In this document: positions 9,817 through 21,392 of the stretch, piece by piece
How positions within the stretch are numbered: the first letter of the stretch is position 1
How the letters are laid out: each line of letters starts with the position of its first letter
Assembly: GCF_024346675.1 (NCBI RefSeq)
Contig: NZ_AP024850.1
Location: forward strand, 2,852,001 to 2,916,000
DNA length: 64,000 bases
Source of the DNA: Photobacterium sanguinicancri
Lineage (GTDB): Bacteria > Pseudomonadota > Gammaproteobacteria > Enterobacterales > Vibrionaceae
Direction: 5' to 3'
Notes under the pieces: generated by a model
The model's database searches: none
Told to the model about the DNA's origin: nothing
Seen by the model: the letters and a program-made list of their open reading frames with translations, nothing else
Program-made: the position numbers and the translations under genes

Positions 9817-11331
9817 TTGAACAGTCATTCATTCAACATTCGCTTCAAAGCCTTGGTACTGGTTGCATTTGCTTGCTTCGGCCTTAGTGGATGTAAATGG
9901 CAAAGCCAACCTCAAGACGACTTAGAACGCATTCGTGAAAGCGGTGTGCTTCGCGTTGGCACGCTGAATAATCAGCTTTCTTACTATATCGGTAATGACG
10001 GCCCAACAGGGCTAGATTATGAACTTGCCCAGCGCTTTGCCAAAAAGCTGGGGGTTAAGCTTGAAATGCAACCTATGTTCACCCTCTCTGGGCTTTTCCC
10101 TGCTTTAAAACGTCACGATGTCGATATTATTGCTGCTGGCTTAACCATTACCCCCGATCGTATCAATGCCTTTAAAGCCGCACCTGCTTACTACTTTGCT
10201 AGCCAAGTGGTGGTGTATAAAAAAGGGAATTGGCGCCCACGTAAACCAAGTGATCTAGCACTAAATAAAGGCAGCTTAAAAATAGTCAAAGGTTCAAGCC
10301 ATGAAAAACGCTTACTGCAATTAAAAGAACTTTATCCTGACTTAGTATGGGAAGCCTCTGACGATACCGACAGTGATGAACTGCTACGTTTAGTGGCTGC
10401 TGGTGAACTTAACTTTACCGTGGCGGATTCAGTTGATGTGGCTTTGCTTCAACGTATTCACCCTGACATTGCTATCGCGATGGAGCTAACAGAAGACGAA
10501 CCCATTGCTTGGTTTGTAAATCAATCACCCAACGACAGCTTGTATGCGCTGCTGATTGAGTTTTTTGGCGACATTCAGCAGAGTGGCGAACTGGCCAATC
10601 TAGAAGAGAAATACTTCGGCCATGTTGATTCTTTTGATTACGTCGACACCCGTGCATTCTTGCGGGCGATTGAGAAAAAGCTACCTCGCTGGGAAGCACT
10701 CTTTAAGCAATATTCCAACGAGTTTGACTGGCGTTTATTAGCAGCCTTATCTTACCAAGAATCGCACTGGAACCCTCGTGCAGTGTCACCAACAGGTGTG
10801 CGTGGCATGATGATGTTAACACTGCCAACCGCCAAATCAGTTGGCGTGAATAACCGCCTAGACCCCGAGCAGAGTATCCGTGGTGGTAGCGCGTATTTAC
10901 GTAAAATGATTGCTCGCGTACCTGATAGTATCGAAGAGCATGAGAAAGTGTGGTTTGCCCTCGCCTCTTACAATGTTGGTTTTGGCCACATGATGGATGC
11001 CCGCCGCTTAACCCAAAAGCAAGGTGGTAACCCTGATGCGTGGAGTGATGTTAAACAACGTCTACCTTTACTGCGCCAGCGTAAATACTACAGCCAAACG
11101 CGTTACGGCTATGCCCGTGGTGATGAAGCTTTAAATTACGTCGAGAACATCCGTCGTTATTACCAAAGCATTATTGGTTACGAACAAGCGCACAGCGAGC
11201 CAGTACAAGATGAAGGCATCGCTAATATCGATGGCTTACAAATCATTCAGGCACCGCAAAAACAAGCGGTAAACGTAAGCGGAGCGACGTCTGCAAATGA
11301 ATCAGAAAACAGTAGCGATGCTGTTCAGTAA
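9817..11331 (+). CDS. mltF: Membrane-bound lytic murein transglycosylase F
   Basis: MltF cleaves the MurNAc-GlcNAc bond of peptidoglycan with 1,6-anhydro product formation. The N-terminal half (about 40-270) is a periplasmic amino-acid-binding-like (SBP family 3) domain starting with the typical RIRESGVLRVGTLN. The C-terminal half is a family-1 SLT domain with catalytic Glu315 in SYQESHWNPRAVSPTGVRG. Residues 1-26 form a signal peptide ending GLSGC, so this copy looks like a lipoprotein. The only in-frame start that keeps the signal is a TTG at 9817; upstream ATGs are out of frame. The order purL-mltF-tadA is as in E. coli, with purL divergent. Confidence 0.95.
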   Translation: MNSHSFNIRFKALVLVAFACFGLSGCKWQSQPQDDLERIRESGVLRVGTLNNQLSYYIGNDGPTGLDYELAQRFAKKLGVKLEMQPMFTLSGLFPALKRHDVDIIAAGLTITPDRINAFKAAPAYYFASQVVVYKKGNWRPRKPSDLALNKGSLKIVKGSSHEKRLLQLKELYPDLVWEASDDTDSDELLRLVAAGELNFTVADSVDVALLQRIHPDIAIAMELTEDEPIAWFVNQSPNDSLYALLIEFFGDIQQSGELANLEEKYFGHVDSFDYVDTRAFLRAIEKKLPRWEALFKQYSNEFDWRLLAALSYQESHWNPRAVSPTGVRGMMMLTLPTAKSVGVNNRLDPEQSIRGGSAYLRKMIARVPDSIEEHEKVWFALASYNVGFGHMMDARRLTQKQGGNPDAWSDVKQRLPLLRQRKYYSQTRYGYARGDEALNYVENIRRYYQSIIGYEQAHSEPVQDEGIANIDGLQIIQAPQKQAVNVSGATSANESENSSDAVQ

Positions 11332-11362
11332 TAAGCCGTAGTACAAAATTTCACGAATAATT

Positions 11363-11390
11363 AAAGCCTGCCTTCCAAGCAGGCTTTTTC
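11363..11390 (+). terminator. Rho-independent terminator of mltF
   Basis: Arms AAAGCCTGC and GCAGGCTTT around a seven-base loop, followed by TTTC, 31 bases after the mltF stop. Confidence 0.88.
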
Positions 11391-11542
11391 TTTACAAACT
11401 GTACTATTCGTAAACAATCTCACACTTGGTATGAGAAATAATGAGACCTAGCACGATGGTTTTAGAACAATGTCGTTCTCTTCAGCGTCGCTATAAGTAG
11501 TATTGATTTATATATAACGGACCCAGAATCAAGGGAGGATAA

Positions 11543-11698
11543 ATGAAGCTATTTAAACGGAAATCCGCCAGTCCTACATTTCAAAAAAATATGACCTCCG
11601 CAGCGACCCGCCGTAAACGTCTGAGTGTTAACGTACGCCGAAAAATCTTATGGCGTCAGCGTAGCTATTCTCTGATCCAGCTTGGCGAGTGTGTGTAA
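11543..11698 (+). CDS. Small basic protein, 51 residues, unknown function
   Basis: This short ORF begins MKLFKRKSASPTFQKN and ends YSLIQLGECV. It is preceded by an excellent ribosome site, AAGGGAGG, with four bases before the ATG. The product is very basic (runs of Arg/Lys such as ATRRKRLSVNVRRKILWRQR) and has no membrane span or metal motif. It lies alone between the mltF terminator and a two-way terminator shared with tadA, so it has its own transcription unit of about 300 bases. I do not recognise a family. The strong ribosome site and clean flanking terminators are the main support; chance cannot be excluded. Confidence 0.6.
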   Translation: MKLFKRKSASPTFQKNMTSAATRRKRLSVNVRRKILWRQRSYSLIQLGECV

Positions 11699-11811
11699 TT
11701 ACTCGGTACTAATACCTTACTGTTAATCTCTACTAGCGCTGTTTTCACCATGAATGCGCCCAAGTCCTGTGCGACCGCCCATAGACAGATTCACTATAAG
11801 CTTGAAACAAA

Positions 11812-11842
11812 AAAGCTCAGTTTGATAAACAGACTGAGCTTT
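11812..11842. terminator. Two-way terminator between the small basic ORF and tadA
   Basis: Arms AAAGCTCAGT and ACTGAGCTTT around an eleven-base loop, with A residues on one side and T residues on the other. It can stop both converging transcripts. Confidence 0.8.
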
Positions 11843-11865
11843 CTTTATAATATCGCGTCTTATCA

Positions 11866-12453
<588 letters not shown>

Positions 12454-12496
12454 TTATAACGAATTATAAGCATTAACCCAGTGCCAGTTTATTTTT

Positions 12497-13366
12497 CTAG
12501 GTTAAATTTAGTGCAAGGTAATCCACCAGCATCCGTACTTTTGGTGATAAATGCCGATTATGCGGATAGAGTGCCCAAATCCCCTCTTCAGGTTCTTGAT
12601 ACTGTGTCAGCACCGCCACTAAAGAACCATCAGCCAAATCGTCCGCTACATAATAATCTGGTAACTGACTTAATCCAGTGCCTTTACGCACCGCATCTAA
12701 CAAACCATAGCCACTGTTACATCGCAAACTGCCGCCTACTTTGACCGATTTATCTTTTCCTTGCTCTTGAAAGTGCCAATGGTCATAGTTACCAACTAAA
12801 CAATTATGCTGATGCAATTCAGATAACGAATGCGGTGTACCATACTTCGCCAAATAATCAGGCGAACCACACACAAACTGGGTACGCGTTGTTAAGCGTT
12901 TCGCCATCATACTCGAACTTGACAAGCGCCCTAATCGAATCGCCAAATCATATCCGGCCTCGACCAAATCGACCTGTTGATTGGTCAGATCCATATTGAT
13001 CAATACGTCGGGATAAAGCTGCTGAAAGTCATTAATCAACGGCATAATAAATTTCTCCCCATAGGTCACTGGGGCGGTTAACTTCACTAACCCTTGGGGT
13101 TTATCTCGTAGGCTGGTGATAGCTCGCTCTGCCTCTTCCAACCCATCAAGAACTTGGCGGCAGTGTCGATAATAAATAGCGCCTTCTTCAGTCAGAGAAA
13201 CTTTACGTGTAGTGCGGTAAAACAACTTAGTGCTTAGCCGACCTTCCAACGCACTGATCTGCCGACTCACTTGAGCAGTTGAAATGCCTAGCTGTTTAGC
13301 GGCACTGGTAAAGCTTTCACGCTCAGCGACGGCCACAAACTCCATCACCCCTTCCCACAGAAACAT
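12497..13366 (-). CDS. LysR-family transcriptional regulator beside frmA-fghA
   Basis: The 289-residue product has an N-terminal winged helix-turn-helix (about 8-65, ESFTSAAKQLGISTAQVSRQISALE) and a C-terminal LysR substrate-binding domain containing DLAIRLGRLSSSSM, typical of the large CrgA/AaeR-like subgroup. An AGG ribosome site eight bases ahead supports the ATG at 13366. It is divergent from the glutathione-dependent formaldehyde genes, with a 203-base shared upstream region that contains a perfect palindrome. By the usual LysR arrangement it probably controls frmA-fghA, its own gene, or both. The inducer is not known; formaldehyde or the S-hydroxymethyl-glutathione adduct is a guess from context. 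Confidence 0.85.
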   Translation of the reverse strand: MFLWEGVMEFVAVAERESFTSAAKQLGISTAQVSRQISALEGRLSTKLFYRTTRKVSLTEEGAIYYRHCRQVLDGLEEAERAITSLRDKPQGLVKLTAPVTYGEKFIMPLINDFQQLYPDVLINMDLTNQQVDLVEAGYDLAIRLGRLSSSSMMAKRLTTRTQFVCGSPDYLAKYGTPHSLSELHQHNCLVGNYDHWHFQEQGKDKSVKVGGSLRCNSGYGLLDAVRKGTGLSQLPDYYVADDLADGSLVAVLTQYQEPEEGIWALYPHNRHLSPKVRMLVDYLALNLT

Positions 13367-13390
13367 TATTACACCTGAGTAAAAGTAATT

Positions 13391-13411
13391 TGATAATTAG
13401 GGTAATTATCA
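13391..13411. promoter_or_regulatory. Perfect 9-3-9 inverted repeat in the lysR-frmA intergenic region
   Basis: Arms TGATAATTA and TAATTATCA are separated by GGG. The site is 24 bases before the lysR start and about 160 bases before frmA. It fits an operator for the LysR protein. It also matches 14 of 19 bases of the classical Fur box, so Fur is an alternative. Confidence 0.55.
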
Positions 13412-13542
13412 TTCATGTAGAAATAAATACAATAGCCTCATCAAAACAAACGACAGCGCTTTCACGATTACGATTGAAACCTTCGTCGTTCTCACTTTTA
13501 TCTTCTACTGTCTATTAGTACGAAGTGAAGTGTGACTAATAA

Positions 13543-14706
<1,164 letters not shown>

Positions 14707-14734
14707 TCTCACCTCCCCGTTCCCGATACTCATT

Positions 14735-14764
14735 CAGCACTGCAATTGCAGTGCTGTTTGTTCT
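14735..14764 (+). terminator. Terminator or attenuator between frmA and fghA
   Basis: A perfect 22-base palindrome (half CAGCACTGCAA) folds to a nine-base-pair stem with an AATT loop. It is followed by TTTGTTCTTTTT. It lies 29 bases after the frmA stop and about 100 before fghA, so part of the frmA transcript probably ends here. Confidence 0.8.
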
Positions 14765-14857
14765 TTTTACCGCTCTTTCTAGAGCACTTTATCTTTCTTT
14801 TAAACACGCATTTCTTTTTTATTTTCTGTTTCAGTACTTCAACATTGAGAGCCGACC

Positions 14858-15703
14858 ATGACATTAGAAAACATCAGTGCCAATAAAAGCTTTGGCGGCT
14901 GGCACAAACAATACACTCACCGCTCAACCGCATTAAATTGCGACATGCGTTTTGCTATTTTCTTGCCACCACAAATAGCACAAGGCCAGCAAGTACCCGT
15001 GCTTTACTGGCTATCAGGCTTAACCTGTACCGATGAAAACTTCATGCAAAAAGCAGGCGCACAGCGTCTAGCCGCTGAATTAGGTATGGCCATTGTGGCA
15101 CCAGATACTAGCCCTCGCGGTGACGATGTACCTGATGATGCAGAAGGCAGCTACGATTTTGGCTTAGGCGCAGGGTTTTATCTGAACGCAACAAAAGCAC
15201 CTTGGCACCGTCATTACCGTATGTATGAATATGTGGTATCTGAACTGCCAGCGCTTATTGAAGCGAATTTCCCAGTGACAACCCAGCGTGCAATCAGTGG
15301 TCACTCTATGGGTGGACACGGCGCACTGACCATTGGATTAAAGAACCCTGAGCGTTACAGTTCAATCTCTGCGTTTAGCCCGATCACTAACCCAATGAAT
15401 TGTCCTTGGGGGCAAAAAGCATTTACTGGTTACTTGGGCACCAACCAAGAAGATTGGGCGCAGTACGATACCACTGAGCTCATGAAAGCCAGCCAAGCAC
15501 AGCTGCCAGCCTTGGTTGATCAAGGCACACAAGACAATTTCTTAGCAGAGCAATTAAAACCACAAGCCTTGCTAGATGCAGCAGAACAAGTGGGTTACCC
15601 ACTAGAACTACGCTTACAAGAAGGCTTTGATCACAGCTATTACTTTATCTCGAGTTTTATTGATGATCACCTACGTTTCCACGCGAAACACCTAGGTTTA
15701 TAA
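14858..15703 (+). CDS. fghA: S-formylglutathione hydrolase
   Basis: This cytoplasmic esterase-D-family serine hydrolase splits S-formylglutathione to formate and glutathione, the second step after FrmA. The 281-residue protein has the nucleophile elbow SGHSMGGHGA (Ser150), an Asp in QGTQDNFL (about 226) and a His in EGFDHSYYF (about 259). The conserved WLSGLTCTDENF block is also present. The ATG at 14858 has a GAGAG ribosome site. It lies 151 bases after frmA. Its own strong terminator follows, so it may be read partly from frmA and partly from a local promoter. Confidence 0.96.
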   Translation: MTLENISANKSFGGWHKQYTHRSTALNCDMRFAIFLPPQIAQGQQVPVLYWLSGLTCTDENFMQKAGAQRLAAELGMAIVAPDTSPRGDDVPDDAEGSYDFGLGAGFYLNATKAPWHRHYRMYEYVVSELPALIEANFPVTTQRAISGHSMGGHGALTIGLKNPERYSSISAFSPITNPMNCPWGQKAFTGYLGTNQEDWAQYDTTELMKASQAQLPALVDQGTQDNFLAEQLKPQALLDAAEQVGYPLELRLQEGFDHSYYFISSFIDDHLRFHAKHLGL

Positions 15704-15723
15704 TCCGTAGCGCCCTATGCCAA

Positions 15724-15761
15724 AAACAAAATAGCCCAGCAAATGCTGGGCTGTTTTGTTT
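15724..15761 (+). terminator. Long-stem terminator of fghA
   Basis: A 17-base-pair stem (one G-T type mismatch) with core AGCCCAGC / GCTGGGCT and an AAAT loop, ending in GTTTTGTTT, 20 bases after the stop. Confidence 0.85.
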
Positions 15762-15793
15762 CTATCTTGGCTTAAGCGGTCATGCCTTTTTGC

Positions 15794-15949
15794 TTAGAAA
15801 CCCAATGGGATCTCAAACGCGAAGAAACATACTAGCACGGTTGTCCATACCGATAGGAAAGCCAGCGAGTATGGCACCATCATCGCAATCACATCACCAA
15901 AGGTTAGCTCTGGCTTGTAGTTACGCATGAAGGGTAAGTAATATAATCC
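15794..15949 (-). pseudogene. Remnant: C-terminal tail of a second AbgT-like transporter
   Basis: The minus strand encodes GLYYLPFMRNYKPELTFGDV, then VIAMMVPYSLAFLSVW and a tail FFAFEIPLGF followed by TAA at 15796-15794. This parallels the C-terminus of the intact transporter just upstream (MMMPYSIAMLIGWTIFLLAYWALGIPLG). Homology is lost beyond 15949, and the frame meets a stop near 15976. Only about 50 residues remain, with no start or ribosome site. It appears to be the end of a tandem or neighbouring paralogue, the rest of which has been deleted. A terminator of the intact gene sits just upstream, so the remnant is probably not transcribed. Confidence 0.7.
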
Positions 15950-16009
15950 CCTAAACCTGAGTAAATCAGTAGCTCAGTAGCGCTAAGAAGTTATATCTGA
16001 GCCATAAAA

Positions 16010-16032
16010 AAAGCCTCGCAATGCGAGGCTTT
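16010..16032 (-). terminator. Terminator of the AbgT-family transporter gene
   Basis: Arms AAAGCCTCGC and GCGAGGCTTT around a three-base loop, followed on the minus strand by TTTTTATGG, 33 bases past the stop. Confidence 0.88.
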
Positions 16033-16065
16033 AGCATAATGTACTAGCCTAAAGGCTATCTAACA

Positions 16066-17625
16066 TTACATTGAGTAAGTGTACGGAGCTTGGATACCAA
16101 GAGGTATACCCAGTGCCCAGTATGCCAATAGGAAGATAGTCCAACCAATCAGCATTGCAATAGAGTACGGCATCATCATCGAAGCCAGCGAACCAATACC
16201 CGATGTTTTCACGTAGCGTTGCATGTAAACAACAACCAGAGGGAAGAACACCATCATAGGTGAGATAATGTTAGAAACAGAATCACCAACACGGTATGCC
16301 GCTTGCGTTAGCTCAGGAGAAATACCCACAGCCATCAGCATTGGTACAAGAATAGGACCAATCAGTGCCCACTTCGCTGATGCAGAACCCACAAGTAAGT
16401 TCACAAACGCAGTAAGTAGAATCATACCAACAATCGTTACCTGACCGGGTAAGTTCATTGCGTGCAGCAGTTCAGCACCCGAAAGCGCCAGTAGTGTACC
16501 TAGGTTAGATTGAGTAAACGCCACTAGGAATTGAGCAATAAAGAATGCCATTACCATGAAGCTGCCCATGCTGCTCATGGTTGCTGACATTGCTTTAATC
16601 ACATCGTCGCTAGCTTTAAATGTGCCAGCAACTTTACCGTAAACCACACCCGGAATAACAAAGAGGATAAAGATCAGCGGTACAATCGACTGCATCAGTG
16701 GAGCCGAGAACGCTGTGATTTCACCATCTGGAGAACGGAGGGGTGATGTCTCAGGGAATACAGAAGCAACAAGTACAACGATACCCGCAATCATAGCCCA
16801 GCCCGCACGCGAGAATGCTTTACTTTCGATTTCAGAGAAAGAACCCATATCTGGAGCTTCTTCTGCATCAGTATCAATCGGTGTATTCGCAAGGCGTGGT
16901 TCGATGATTTTCTCTGTTACATACCAACCGATAGCAACAACAAGAATCGACGATAAACCCGTGAATAGTAGATTTGAAAGTGGGTTCACAATGTAATCAG
17001 GATCTAAAATTTGAGCAGCTGATTGTGTAAAGCCAGCTAGAAGTGGATCGATACCTGAAGGGATGAAGTTAGCAGAGAAACCACCCGATACACCAGCAAA
17101 GGCTGCTGCAATACCCGCTAGTGGGTGACGACCCGCTGCGTGGAAGATGATACCACCAAGAGGAATTACCAGAACATAGCCTGCATCCGCTGCCGTGTGC
17201 GAGACAATCGCAACTAGAATCAGCATAGGTGTTAGTAGTTTTGCTGGCGTGAAGTTCAACATCTTCTTCAGGCCCGTGTTAATGAAGCCAGATGCTTCAG
17301 CAACACCCACACCTAACATCGCAACCAGTACGATACCCAGAGGAGCAAAACCAGTGAAGTTTTTCACCATATTTGCTAAGAAGCTTGCGAAAGACTCACC
17401 CGTTAGTAAGTTCTTCACTTCAACCGCTTGACCAGTAACTGGGTGAATAAAGCCAAAATCAACTTGCGATAGCAATGCTGATAATGCCCATACGATTAAT
17501 AGTCCCCAGAAGAATAACAATGCAGGATCTGGAATTTTGTTTCCTGCTCGTTCGATAAAGTTTAAAAACTTATTCATACCACCAGATGACGCTTCCGGTG
17601 CTGTTTTTGCTGCTTGATTACTCAT
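16066..17625 (-). CDS. AbgT-family membrane transporter
   Basis: The 519-residue product is highly hydrophobic with roughly a dozen spans and begins with a cytoplasmic segment leading to MNKFLNFIERAGNKIPDPALLFFWGLLIVW, the standard AbgT family opening. The repeated re-entrant region GSASAKWALIGPILVPMLMAVGISPE and the motif DSVSNIISPMMVFFPLVVVYMQRY are also diagnostic. Family members were named for p-aminobenzoyl-glutamate uptake (E. coli AbgT), while MtrF and YdaH act as antimetabolite exporters. No abgA/abgB hydrolase genes are nearby, so the substrate cannot be told. It is a single-gene unit with its own terminator, next to a remnant of a related gene. Confidence 0.92.
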   Translation of the reverse strand: MSNQAAKTAPEASSGGMNKFLNFIERAGNKIPDPALLFFWGLLIVWALSALLSQVDFGFIHPVTGQAVEVKNLLTGESFASFLANMVKNFTGFAPLGIVLVAMLGVGVAEASGFINTGLKKMLNFTPAKLLTPMLILVAIVSHTAADAGYVLVIPLGGIIFHAAGRHPLAGIAAAFAGVSGGFSANFIPSGIDPLLAGFTQSAAQILDPDYIVNPLSNLLFTGLSSILVVAIGWYVTEKIIEPRLANTPIDTDAEEAPDMGSFSEIESKAFSRAGWAMIAGIVVLVASVFPETSPLRSPDGEITAFSAPLMQSIVPLIFILFVIPGVVYGKVAGTFKASDDVIKAMSATMSSMGSFMVMAFFIAQFLVAFTQSNLGTLLALSGAELLHAMNLPGQVTIVGMILLTAFVNLLVGSASAKWALIGPILVPMLMAVGISPELTQAAYRVGDSVSNIISPMMVFFPLVVVYMQRYVKTSGIGSLASMMMPYSIAMLIGWTIFLLAYWALGIPLGIQAPYTYSM

Positions 17626-17924
17626 GGGAACTCCATGGATGTGTAGTGTTGGTTTGCGGCGAATTATTTGCTGTACTTCTTATACGCCAGTTGATCATCG
17701 TTTTTCTCAGACTAGGAGAAAACTTTCAAGAAATTGTAATGTAAATGCAGCCTAAAAAAGCGCGTTAGACCAAGAATCAGACGAATTGCATTTGTTTATA
17801 TTGTAAACGGAGATTAACAGAGAACATCCCCCTAACAAATACAACACCAAAAACACCCAACCTCGTAACCTTTTTTAGGCCGTATAACTCAACACACCGA
17901 TTCCCTAATGGCCTTTCTAAACGA
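17626..17924. other. Gap between guaA terminator and AbgT-family gene
   Basis: About 300 bases with no credible ORF. It must hold the promoter of the transporter gene near its 17626 end. I see no clear operator or RNA element. Confidence 0.5.
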
Positions 17925-17950
17925 AAAAAGACACCCGAAGGTGTCTTTTT
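17925..17950 (-). terminator. Rho-independent terminator of guaA
   Basis: AAAAAGACACC and GGTGTCTTTTT with a four-base CGAA-type loop, 32 bases after the guaA stop; T-run on the minus strand. Confidence 0.9.
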
Positions 17951-17981
17951 AACTGTGTAAACTAGCAATACCTAGAGGGCA

Positions 17982-19565
17982 TTATTCCCACTCGATCGTT
18001 GCTGGCGGTTTACCAGAAATATCGTAAACAACACGTGAGATGCCATCAACTTCATTAATGATACGGTTAGAAACCTTACCAAGGAAGTCGTATGGTAGGT
18101 GTGCCCAATGCGCAGTCATAAAGTCGATGGTTTCAACTGCACGCAGTGATACAACCCAATCGTATTTACGACCATCACCCATTACGCCCACAGAGCGAAC
18201 AGGTAAGAATACAGTGAACGCTTGTGATACTTTATTGTACAAATCGGCTTTATGCAGTTCTTCAATAAAGATTGCATCAGCACGACGTAGTAAATCACAG
18301 TATTCTTTCTTCACTTCACCCAATACACGTACACCTAAACCCGGTCCAGGGAATGGGTGGCGGTAAAGCATGTTGTAAGGCAAGCCAAGCTCTAGACCAA
18401 TCTTACGTACTTCATCTTTAAACAATTCACGTAGTGGCTCAACAAGGCCCATTTCCATGTCATCAGGAAGGCCGCCCACGTTGTGGTGAGATTTGATAAC
18501 GTGTGCTTTACCGTTCTTAGATGCTGCAGATTCGATAACATCAGGGTAAATCGTACCTTGTGCTAACCATTTTGCATTTTCTAACTTTTTCGATTCTTCA
18601 TCGAATACATCGATAAATACGTGACCGATGATCTTACGCTTAGCTTCAGGTTCGTTCTCACCTGCTAGTGCAGAAAGGAAACGGTCTTCCGCTTTAACAT
18701 GCACAATGTTCAGACCGAAGTGGTCACCGAACATGTCCATAACCTGCTCACCTTCATTTAAACGAAGTAAGCCATTATCAACAAATACACATGTTAGCTT
18801 GTCACCAATCGCGCGGTGAATAAGCATAGCAACAACCGATGAATCAACACCACCAGATAGGCCAAGGATAACTTCATCGTCACCCACTTGTGCCTTAATG
18901 TTTGCAACAGCATCTTCGATGATGTTTGCAGAAGTCCACAGTTTCTCACAGCCACACACTTCAAGAACAAAGTTCTCAATCATACGCATACCTTGACGCG
19001 TGTGTGTTACTTCAGGGTGGAACTGTACACCGTAAAAACGTTTTTCTTCATTCGCCATTGCCGCAAACGGACAGGTTTCTGTCTCTGCAACTTTTACGAA
19101 ATCAGATGGGATTTCAACAACTTTATCGCCATGGCTCATCCATACGTCAAGTAATGGTGCGCCGTCTTCTGCGATAGCATCTTCAATATTTTTGAATAGG
19201 CCTGTTGGCTCAACAACTTTAACTTGCGCATAGCCAAATTCACGTTCATTTGAGCCTGCAACTTTACCGCCAAGCTGCTCAGACATGGTCTGCATGCCGT
19301 AACACACACCAAACACAGGTACGCCAGCTTCAAAAACATATTGTGGTGCACGTGGAGAACCAGCTTCAGTAACACTTTCCGGGCCACCAGAAAGGATAAT
19401 ACCGTTCGGGTTAAAGTCACGAATGTCGGCTTCATCGACATCCCAGCTCCATAGCTCACAGTAAACACCGATTTCACGGATACGACGAGCAATTAACTGA
19501 GTATATTGAGAACCAAAATCCAAAATAAGGATGCGCTGGTCATGAATATTTGTAGATGTAGTCAT
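17982..19565 (-). CDS. guaA: GMP synthase (glutamine-hydrolysing)
   Basis: GuaA aminates XMP to GMP using glutamine and ATP. The 527-residue protein opens with a class-I glutaminase domain (Cys88 in [10 protein letters not shown]; His/Glu in [11 protein letters not shown]). An ATP-pyrophosphatase domain follows with the PP-loop LSGGVDSS, and the C-terminal dimerisation domain ends PPATIEWE, the invariant C-terminus. It follows guaB by about 120 bases in the same direction, the usual guaBA order. The spacer contains an inverted repeat that resembles a PurR site. A strong terminator lies downstream. Confidence 0.98.
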   Translation of the reverse strand: MTTSTNIHDQRILILDFGSQYTQLIARRIREIGVYCELWSWDVDEADIRDFNPNGIILSGGPESVTEAGSPRAPQYVFEAGVPVFGVCYGMQTMSEQLGGKVAGSNEREFGYAQVKVVEPTGLFKNIEDAIAEDGAPLLDVWMSHGDKVVEIPSDFVKVAETETCPFAAMANEEKRFYGVQFHPEVTHTRQGMRMIENFVLEVCGCEKLWTSANIIEDAVANIKAQVGDDEVILGLSGGVDSSVVAMLIHRAIGDKLTCVFVDNGLLRLNEGEQVMDMFGDHFGLNIVHVKAEDRFLSALAGENEPEAKRKIIGHVFIDVFDEESKKLENAKWLAQGTIYPDVIESAASKNGKAHVIKSHHNVGGLPDDMEMGLVEPLRELFKDEVRKIGLELGLPYNMLYRHPFPGPGLGVRVLGEVKKEYCDLLRRADAIFIEELHKADLYNKVSQAFTVFLPVRSVGVMGDGRKYDWVVSLRAVETIDFMTAHWAHLPYDFLGKVSNRIINEVDGISRVVYDISGKPPATIEWE

Positions 19566-19641
19566 TATCGAGAAGTCTCAAAAATAATTGAAATAATAGT
19601 GGGGGGCTTGAAAGCGCCCCCGATCTTATAGAAGTTTCATC

Positions 19642-19665
19642 ATTAGGCAAACGTTTTCGCCTAAT
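19642..19665. promoter_or_regulatory. Inverted repeat / PurR-like site between guaB and guaA
   Basis: ATTAGGC and GCCTAAT flank a core AAACGTTTTC. The 16-mer AGGCAAACGTTTTCGC matches the PurR consensus at 13 of 16 positions. It could be an operator for a guaA promoter or a weak hairpin in the guaBA message; it lacks a T-run. Confidence 0.45.
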
Positions 19666-19684
19666 CAATACTCGTCAGGTAAAA

Positions 19685-21157
<1,473 letters not shown>

Positions 21158-21214
21158 TCACACCGAGTTAAGGTTTAAAGGAGGATAAAATATTGCGAAC
21201 GAATTATACGTATG

Positions 21215-21230
21215 ATGCAATCGTTTGGCT
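21215..21230. promoter_or_regulatory. Candidate PurR operator of guaB
   Basis: ATGCAATCGTTTGGCT matches ACGCAAACGTTTGCGT at 12 of 16 positions, keeping the central CAA-N-CGTTTG core. It lies 67 bases before guaB in the guaB-xseA divergent region. Confidence 0.5.
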
Positions 21231-21392
21231 ACAAAAAAATTATATTTTTTTATTGACTCTTTTTGCTTGATACGTAATATATTTCGGTTAAGTTTCCGGT
21301 GCTGCGGTCTCGCATGTAAGGCCAAGATCTGTCTATAGATCTGCCTGTATGTTTTTTACTCTTTCCGCACATTACCTAGCCTTCGATAACAG

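Noticed and set aside
21326-21343. AGATCT...AGATCT inverted repeat in the guaB-xseA gap
   Set aside because: Too short, and each arm is itself a palindrome, so expected by chance; no link to a known regulator.
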